Positions 58,638-64,000 of a stretch of DNA of 64,000 nucleotides are shown here, one piece after another (positions within the stretch are counted from its first letter, which is position 1; every line of letters starts with the position of its first letter). Position numbers and translations under genes: made by a program. The notes below the pieces were generated by a model, which was given only the letters and a program-made list of their open reading frames with translations, was not told where the DNA came from and did not search any database. Source of the stretch: Erwinia_E haradaeae_C (lineage in GTDB: Bacteria > Pseudomonadota > Gammaproteobacteria > Enterobacterales > Enterobacteriaceae); contig NZ_LR217735.1 of NCBI RefSeq assembly GCF_900698995.1, positions 930,001-994,000 of the forward strand, written 5' to 3'.

Positions 58638-59255
58638 ATGAGTAAAATAAAAAACTGGGTAATAACATTAATAACTTTAATAGTTATCCTTTTAATCTTG
58701 GGAGCACTCATAACTCATCATAACATAGAAGATATCTTTAATGTGAGTGATCCTGCTAACGAACCAATGCATATAAGCACTAACTTACATGTACTACTAT
58801 ACAATAGTCAAGGTTTTATATCTTATCATATAATGGCTGAAAAAGCTCAATATTATTCTGATCATAAAATTAGCTATTTTATTTACCCTATCATAGAAAT
58901 ATATGACGATAAAAAACTTGCTACCTGGAAGATACGAGCCAATCAAGCTAAACTTACTCATGACAATATGTTATATTTATATGGTAACATTCTAGTAAAT
59001 AGCCTGTCTAGCATGACAGAGATAAAACAAATTAAAACAAATAAAGCAATAGTAAACTTAACAACGCAAGATATTACTTCTAAGGATAGCGTTATACTTT
59101 ATGGTCGAAACTTTCAATCTGCTTGTACAAAAATACATAGCAATTTACGTAATAAAACTGCAGAATTAATTGGTCAAGTAAAAACTTCTTATGAAATTAA
59201 AAATAGAAGCCGCAATCATAAAAATATGTATAAGCAGCCTGTTTCTGATGTATAA
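58638..59255 (+). CDS. lptC: LPS export inner-membrane component LptC
   Basis: Single-pass inner-membrane protein of the Lpt bridge; it receives LPS from LptB2FG and hands it to LptA. It has 205 residues (E. coli 191). Membrane segment about residues 7-25 (WVITLITLIVILLILGALI), then a periplasmic beta-jellyroll with YHIMAEKAQYY, FIYPIIEIYDD and WKIRANQAKL. The end TAELIGQVKTSYEIKNRSR matches the family and runs on about ten residues. Its last 65 bases overlap the start of lptA in another frame, more than the overlap in E. coli. Weakly conserved in sequence, secure by order. Confidence 0.92.
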   Translation: MSKIKNWVITLITLIVILLILGALITHHNIEDIFNVSDPANEPMHISTNLHVLLYNSQGFISYHIMAEKAQYYSDHKISYFIYPIIEIYDDKKLATWKIRANQAKLTHDNMLYLYGNILVNSLSSMTEIKQIKTNKAIVNLTTQDITSKDSVILYGRNFQSACTKIHSNLRNKTAELIGQVKTSYEIKNRSRNHKNMYKQPVSDV

Positions 59256-59718
59256 TACACCTTCAATTGCACTACGTGGAGATTTTAGTCAACCTGTTTA
59301 TATAAATTCAGAAAGACAGACAGTCAATTTGCAAAAAAATACCGCAATAGCTTTTGGTAATGTGCATATAACACAAGGTACCATCAAGATTTTAGCTAGC
59401 AAGGTTATCATGACGCGTCCAAATGGAGATAATAAAAAAATGATTATTGATGCTTATGGTAATCTCACGACCTTTTATCAAATGCAAGATAATAACACAC
59501 CAGTTCAAGGGTCCGCGCAAAAAATTCATTATGACTTAGAAGACAATAAAGTAGAATTAATTGGTAATGCTTGTTTTAGGCAACTACATAGCAGAATACA
59601 ATGTGATCGTCTTATCTACTTAATGCAAGAACAAAAAATACAAGCTAGTAGTAATAATGATCATCGCATTACTACAATTCTTATGCCTTCAGAATTACAA
59701 AATAACTATAAACCTTGA
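59191..59718 (+). CDS. lptA: Periplasmic LPS-transport protein LptA
   Basis: LptA forms the periplasmic part of the LPS bridge from LptC to LptD. It has 175 residues (E. coli 185). The start at 59191, inside lptC, is chosen because it supplies a signal peptide (MKLKIEAAIIKICISSLFLM, cut near SIA at about 27). The mature OstA-type beta-jellyroll follows: GDFSQPVYINSE, AFGNVHITQGTIKI, MTRPNGD, ATFYQMQDN-like TTFYQMQDNNTPV, GNACF. The C-terminal tail after PSELQN is short. It shares the OstA fold with the N-terminal domain of LptD, also in this window. Confidence 0.95.
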   Translation: MKLKIEAAIIKICISSLFLMYNTPSIALRGDFSQPVYINSERQTVNLQKNTAIAFGNVHITQGTIKILASKVIMTRPNGDNKKMIIDAYGNLTTFYQMQDNNTPVQGSAQKIHYDLEDNKVELIGNACFRQLHSRIQCDRLIYLMQEQKIQASSNNDHRITTILMPSELQNNYKP

Positions 59719-59746
59719 ATGCCATTCAAGAACAAAAATTACTAAC

Positions 59747-60475
59747 ATGTCAACCTTATTTATAGATAATTTAATAAAAACCTACCAAGGTCGTATTGTA
59801 GTCAAAGGTGTCAGTCTACATGTAAGATCTGGCGAGATCATTGGTTTACTTGGGCCTAATGGTGCAGGAAAAACAACAACATTCTACATGGTAGCAGGAA
59901 TTATAGCTCGTGATTCAGGACGAATTATTCTTGATCAAGAAGATATTAGTCTACTGCCGCTACATGCAAGAGCGCGACGTGGAATTGGGTATCTTCCGCA
60001 AGAAAGTTCTATTTTTAGACGTCTAAGTGTTTACGATAATTTAATGTCTGTGCTCGAGATACGTCATGATCTCACTAAAACACAGCGTAAAAATCGCGCT
60101 AATGAGTTATTAGATGAATTTCATATTGAAAATCATTTACGTAAAAGAATGGGGCACACATTATCTGGTGGTGAGCGACGACGTGTTGAAATTGCACGCG
60201 CGCTAGCAGCAAACCCAAAGTTTATTCTCTTAGATGAGCCTTTTGCTGGTATAGATCCAATTTCAGTAACAGATATCAAAAATATTATACAGCATCTTCG
60301 AAATAATGGTTTAGGTGTATTAATTACCGATCATAATGTTCGTGAAACATTAGCAGTATGTCAGCGTGCATATATTGTTAATCAAGGACATTTAATTTCT
60401 CATGGCATGCCAAAAAGTATCCTGGCAGATGAGCAGGTACAGCGTGTCTATCTAGGCTCAGAATTTAAATTATAA
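59747..60475 (+). CDS. lptB: LPS-export ATPase LptB
   Basis: Cytoplasmic ABC ATPase that powers LPS extraction by LptFG. The start is the ATG at 59747 (MSTLFIDNLIKTYQGR), giving 242 residues (E. coli 241); the frame is open further upstream into lptA, but that part has no homology. Walker A GLLGPNGAGKTTTF, Q-loop GYLPQESSIFRRL, signature LSGGERRRVEIARALA, Walker B ILLDEPFAGIDP and the switch histidine in ITDHNVRETL are all present. It begins 28 bp after the lptA stop. lptF and lptG, its membrane partners, lie outside the window. Confidence 0.97.
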   Translation: MSTLFIDNLIKTYQGRIVVKGVSLHVRSGEIIGLLGPNGAGKTTTFYMVAGIIARDSGRIILDQEDISLLPLHARARRGIGYLPQESSIFRRLSVYDNLMSVLEIRHDLTKTQRKNRANELLDEFHIENHLRKRMGHTLSGGERRRVEIARALAANPKFILLDEPFAGIDPISVTDIKNIIQHLRNNGLGVLITDHNVRETLAVCQRAYIVNQGHLISHGMPKSILADEQVQRVYLGSEFKL

Positions 60476-61882
60476 ACAAATATTCTATATTACTATATAT
60501 GATGGTATTATCTAATCTTTAGAAAACCTAAAAAATTTTACTTACAATTAAGATGACAATAAAATAATTTGATGTTTTTTATCTATTCTCAAAAAATTGT
60601 TTTATAAACAGAAATATTTAAATCTGCCCCCATAATGCTTTTTATTAGAAATAAAGTAAAAGTAAAAATTTTTAAGATAAAATTATGATTAAAAATATCA
60701 GAAATCTTATAGTACAGATACTGTTAAGTTCATTATATTAAAATAATATTAATCTTCTTTGCATTATAAGATCTTAATTGTTATATAATTAATAAAAATT
60801 ATAATCTAAAGATTCAAATCTATTTTTCATAATAAATATTTGATATATATCATATTAATAATTATATCAAAATTAGAGTTTTACCTAAGTATTTTTTAGT
60901 AATGTACTATAGATATATATTCATTACTTATACGACTTACATGAATAGAAAAACAATTTACATATATATTATATTTATTTTATATATAAATTTATAGAAC
61001 ATATTTTTAATTTTATCACAAACCGTTGCGCTAAGTATATTTATTGTGATCAAATAATGAAAATTATTGAAGATACGCACGAAATGATTAATTCATCTTA
61101 TCTTTATATAATATATGATAGATAGGTTTGTTATCATAAGTCAAAAACGTAAATATTATAATAGTTTCTATTTTATCAAATTATTTTTTATGTAGCTATT
61201 TTATTTTCTTTAAAATAAGTCAAAAATAAACTGCACTATTTCTTTTTGATTAATCTATCACTATAGATCTTATTTTTAACAATATATTTATATATTACTT
61301 AATATATATTAGAAGAATATTTTTTATTCATCATATTATCAGCGATAATTATAATAGCTATTGTACATAATAAAGTAGCAATATTTTTAGATATAAATAG
61401 AAATAATTGAAGTTAATATTTAGATATTTATATCTACTTTTTCTATGAGCATATTAAAAATAAAATCAATATTATTTTTTTAATATATAATTTTAAAAAT
61501 CATATCATATAACAGACTTAGAATATAAGAAATGTATAATAATAATACTATTCACCTCACAATTTTTAAATTATTTATATTTATAATATTTTACAACACT
61601 TTAATAGAATGCAATCAGAAAATAAAAAATATCTATTATGATGAATATCACATAATTTTTTACTAAAACTTATGAAAAACATATTATTAATTAACTATCA
61701 AGTCTCTTAAACTTAGTCATAATTGAGTCACTTGAAATTCAAATATCATAATTTCTAAAAAAATTGCTAAATAAAAAGAGATTATTATTGCATGCATTAT
61801 ATACTCTAATAAAGTATTTGTATTTTTTACTAAAAAAATACAGAATTGTTCGCCTCTTAACAATATATAAGTAAGTAAAGAT
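60476..61882. other. 1.4 kb spacer at the lost rpoN-hpf site
   Basis: E. coli has rpoN (sigma-54) and hpf between lptB and ptsN. Nothing here translates to either. The length is somewhat less than that of the two genes. Very AT-rich, with no strong hairpin. Confidence 0.55.
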
Positions 61883-62368
61883 ATGATAAATAATAATTCT
61901 CAACTAGAGCTTAGCGGATTACTGAGCATATCATGTACACGTCATGCTGTGTATTGCAACAACAAAAAAGGAGCCTTAAAAATTATTAGTAGGATTGCAG
62001 CTAGTCAGCTTAGCCTACCACAAAAAATTATTTTAGACGCAATAGAAACACGTGAGAAAATGGGAAGCACTGGTATCGGCAATGGCATTGCTATTCCGCA
62101 TGGCACATTAAAAGAAGATACTTTACATACTATCGGTGTTTTTTTGCATCTTGAAAACCCTATAGTTTTCGATGCCATTGATAATCAGCCTGTTGATCTT
62201 TTATTTGCTTTATTAGCGCCAACGGATCAATGTAAAACTCACTTATATACGCTCTCTTTAGTAGCGAAGCGATTGGCAAATCAATCTATTTTACGCCGTC
62301 TTCGATCCGCACGTAGTGATGAGGATTTATATAGTATTTTTACTAAAGTAAATAATAAAATTGAATAA
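61883..62368 (+). CDS. ptsN: Nitrogen-PTS enzyme IIA (EIIA-Ntr)
   Basis: PtsN is the terminal phosphoacceptor of the nitrogen PTS and a regulator (potassium transport, sigma-54-related functions in free-living relatives). It has 161 residues (E. coli 163). The phosphorylated histidine is H73 in GIAIPHG, within EKMGSTGIGNGIAIPHGT. FDAIDNQPVDLLFALLAP and THLYTLSLVAKRLA are family blocks. In E. coli it lies after rpoN-hpf and before rapZ and npr; none of these is seen here, so its partners and job in this cell are unclear. Weak ribosome binding site. Confidence 0.95.
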   Translation: MINNNSQLELSGLLSISCTRHAVYCNNKKGALKIISRIAASQLSLPQKIILDAIETREKMGSTGIGNGIAIPHGTLKEDTLHTIGVFLHLENPIVFDAIDNQPVDLLFALLAPTDQCKTHLYTLSLVAKRLANQSILRRLRSARSDEDLYSIFTKVNNKIE

Positions 62369-62858
62369 TCATTAAATTATAGTTAGTGTTTTATAAAAAT
62401 TCTTGATAATATACTACAATGTATTTTTATTTAATTTTTAATTAACAAAAATTCAAAGTTTAAAAGATTCTAATAATTTATTGAGTAAACTAGATTCAGC
62501 CTTTTATTGTTAAAAGATTCTGCCTTGGATTCTACAACTATAAAAAACAAATCAAATTTATTACTATATCAAATATCATTTGATTATTTAGCGTTAAAAA
62601 TTAACCATTAGTTGATAAACTTTTCAATATATTCGATGTACATTAAAAATGATTATTTATACCATAAGCTATAATATTTTTATAAATTATAATCTATCCG
62701 CATATATTAAATCATCTTTATATTATATATCGAGCATGAAATAAATTTAGATAAAAATAATATGAATATATTACTTTTTCCCCTATTAGAAGCGGAATAT
62801 ATCAAATCATCTAAAAATAAAATCTACATAAATTCTATTTTATATTTCTAATATTTAT
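62369..62858. other. Spacer between convergent ptsN and zapA
   Basis: AT-rich 490 bp. In E. coli 6S RNA (ssrS) lies just after zapA; I looked for it on the minus strand and saw nothing convincing. No gene or strong terminator. Confidence 0.45.
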
Positions 62859-63170
62859 TTAATTAGATAATACTTTTTTAGTATTATGTAGTGTTTTTTC
62901 TAGAACTGTGTATAATATTTTTATACGTTGCGCCAGATGTTCTTCATTATTGTTGTTTTTAAGTTTTTCCTGAGATAATGCATAACAAAGATTTAACGCA
63001 GTGCTAAAAATTAACTGATTAGTATTAGTGATCTTAGTACGATTTTTTAAATCAGTTAACTGTTTTGTTAAATCCTCTACAGCTACACTCAGCGCTTCTC
63101 TTTGTTCTAAAGGGCAGTGAACTCGTAATGCATTCCCAAAAATATACAAATCTACCGGTTTCTCAGGCAT
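62859..63170 (-). CDS. zapA: Cell division protein ZapA
   Basis: ZapA binds and bundles FtsZ at the division ring. It has 103 residues (E. coli 109). N-terminal globular part PVDLYIFGNALRVHCP, EQREALSVAVEDLTKQLTDL, NTNQLIFSTALNLCYAL, then a C-terminal coiled coil (about 65-100). The ATG at 63170 follows AGGAT. Together with FtsB it is one of two division genes in the window. Divergent ygfB, its neighbour in E. coli, is not seen upstream. Confidence 0.94.
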   Translation of the reverse strand: MPEKPVDLYIFGNALRVHCPLEQREALSVAVEDLTKQLTDLKNRTKITNTNQLIFSTALNLCYALSQEKLKNNNNEEHLAQRIKILYTVLEKTLHNTKKVLSN

Positions 63171-63245
63171 CTGATTATCCTAATTAACTTCTATATTTCA
63201 AGCTAATAGAAATAGTTTACATTATTCATAAAAAAATAATTAACT

Positions 63246-63272
63246 AAATTAACAATCATACATTGTTAATTT
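63246..63272. promoter_or_regulatory. 11-bp inverted repeat upstream of zapA
   Basis: AAATTAACAAT (63246-63256), 5-nt loop CATAC, ATTGTTAATTT (63262-63272). Its place 75 bp before the zapA start would suit an operator or leader hairpin, but the DNA is AT-rich and no regulator is known. Confidence 0.35.
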
Positions 63273-63554
63273 TATGAGTGATTTTTATATCATTTAAGAT
63301 AATTATATTAGTAATAATAATAAAATTATTAATTTTATATATCTTCTGTTTTGATGATAAAACATGCTTTACAAACTTTAACTCTGAACTGTTCAATGTA
63401 AAATAACTACTCTAATTATCTTGTAAATAAAAATAAAAATTTCATCATTAGAACAAGTAATATTAACAATTAGAAAAAATGTAAAGATTATCAATCATTA
63501 TGCTATAGTATAACATTAAAAGCTAACATTTTTTATGGTAGATATCTTATTAGA

Positions 63555-63635
63555 TTACTTATAATTAAATATCAGAGATGCTTAATTATAAGTAAATAAA
63601 CACAAGATTATATATAGATTTATGTAAAATCTTGT
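63555..63635. repeat. Two neighbouring hairpins
   Basis: TTACTTATAATTAA (63555-63568) pairs exactly with 63582-63595 across a 13-nt loop. Directly after, ACAAGATT (63602-63609) pairs with AATCTTGT (63628-63635). Confidence 0.6.
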
Positions 63636-64000
63636 ACACCATGTTCATCTACTTTAACAAAAGTACCATAATATTATACATTGATTCCTCATCAATTATT
63701 ATATAAACCATGACAGTATCACCAAAAGCGCACATCTGACTATCTATTTACTAATTTTTCAATATAACATCTAATCCTATATACTTATATTATCTTTTAG
63801 AATACTCTGATTTTAGAATCACATTTTACAATTCAATATTTTTCTATGACAAACACATCAAGCAAGTAACCTGTTAATTATTTTAATAGTCGTTTTTCTA
63901 TTTTATATTTTATATTTTAATCAATATGATTTATAATCAATGTGTCTAATCTAAAATCTATAACAATAAAAAATTATTCAATATAGTCTTGATGTAGTAA

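Larger units (their letters stand above)
63171..64000. other. Region upstream of zapA with three hairpins
   Basis: No gene to the window end. It holds an 11-bp inverted repeat 75 bp before zapA (63246-63272), a 14-bp perfect hairpin (63555-63595) and an 8-bp one (63602-63635). ygfB, pepP and ubiH occupy this place in E. coli and are not seen. Confidence 0.5.

Noticed and set aside
62369..62858. 6S RNA expected after zapA by synteny
   Set aside because: No long double-helical segment with a central bubble could be seen by eye, and the region is plain AT-rich DNA. A covariance-model search would decide.
1..64000. Search for CRISPR arrays, IS elements, prophage, toxin-antitoxin or secretion gene clusters
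   Set aside because: No regularly spaced repeats, transposase motifs, phage genes or such operons were seen; all recognised genes are chromosomal housekeeping genes.

Overview
This 64 kb window looks like a piece of the chromosome of a reduced, AT-rich gammaproteobacterial endosymbiont of insects, descended from an enterobacterium. Nearly every recognisable protein aligns along its length with an Escherichia coli housekeeping protein as I remember those sequences. The gene blocks are enterobacterial: pepA-holC, cysJIH, cysGDNC-ftsB-ispDF, lptD-surA, mnmA-hflD-purB, gmk-rpoZ, kdsD-kdsC-lptCAB-ptsN. A complete assimilatory sulfate reduction pathway together with LPS synthesis and transport points to a Blochmannia-like ant symbiont rather than Buchnera. 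This assignment is an inference. I see no IS elements, prophage, CRISPR, rRNA or convincing tRNA.

Layout. 1-5.4 kb: metK (5' end outside the window), pepA, holC, queE, queD. 6-15.6 kb: sulfate assimilation (cysJ, cysI, cysH, then cysG, cysD, cysN, cysC). 15.8-17.5 kb: a truncated ftsB and an in-frame ispD-ispF fusion. 18-24 kb: surA and lptD (minus strand), then djlA. 25-33 kb: a nif3/ybgI-family gene, pykF, a doubtful aroK, rpe and yeeZ, far apart. 34-45.7 kb: pitA, rseC, cysQ, purB-hflD-mnmA and riboflavin synthase. 48-54 kb: gmk, rpoZ, ansP, recD. 56-63 kb: kdsD, kdsC, lptC, lptA, lptB, ptsN and zapA.

How the genes work together. CysDN, CysC, CysH and CysJI take sulfate to sulfide. CysG makes the siroheme for CysI, and CysQ removes the PAP released by CysH. 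KdsD and KdsC make KDO, LptB, LptC, LptA and LptD move LPS outward, and SurA helps LptD fold, so the cell probably keeps an LPS outer membrane. IspDF feeds isoprenoid synthesis, PykF and Rpe serve central carbon metabolism, and QueD and QueE serve queuosine synthesis.

The 40 genes cover roughly 59% of the window by my tally. The rest is very AT-rich spacer of up to 2.7 kb, often where E. coli has genes (for example rpoN-hpf between lptB and ptsN, and spoT-trmH-recG after rpoZ). These spacers hold inverted repeats, short tandem repeats, orphan ribosome binding sites and a few GC-elevated islands. The most interesting are a possible small RNA gene near 46.4-46.6 kb, an island with paired arms at 47.28-47.42 kb, and hairpins around djlA, pitA, ansP and zapA. 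I found no clearly new multi-gene system. The strongest unusual points are the IspDF fusion, the apparently damaged shikimate kinase, and the structured elements inside the spacers.
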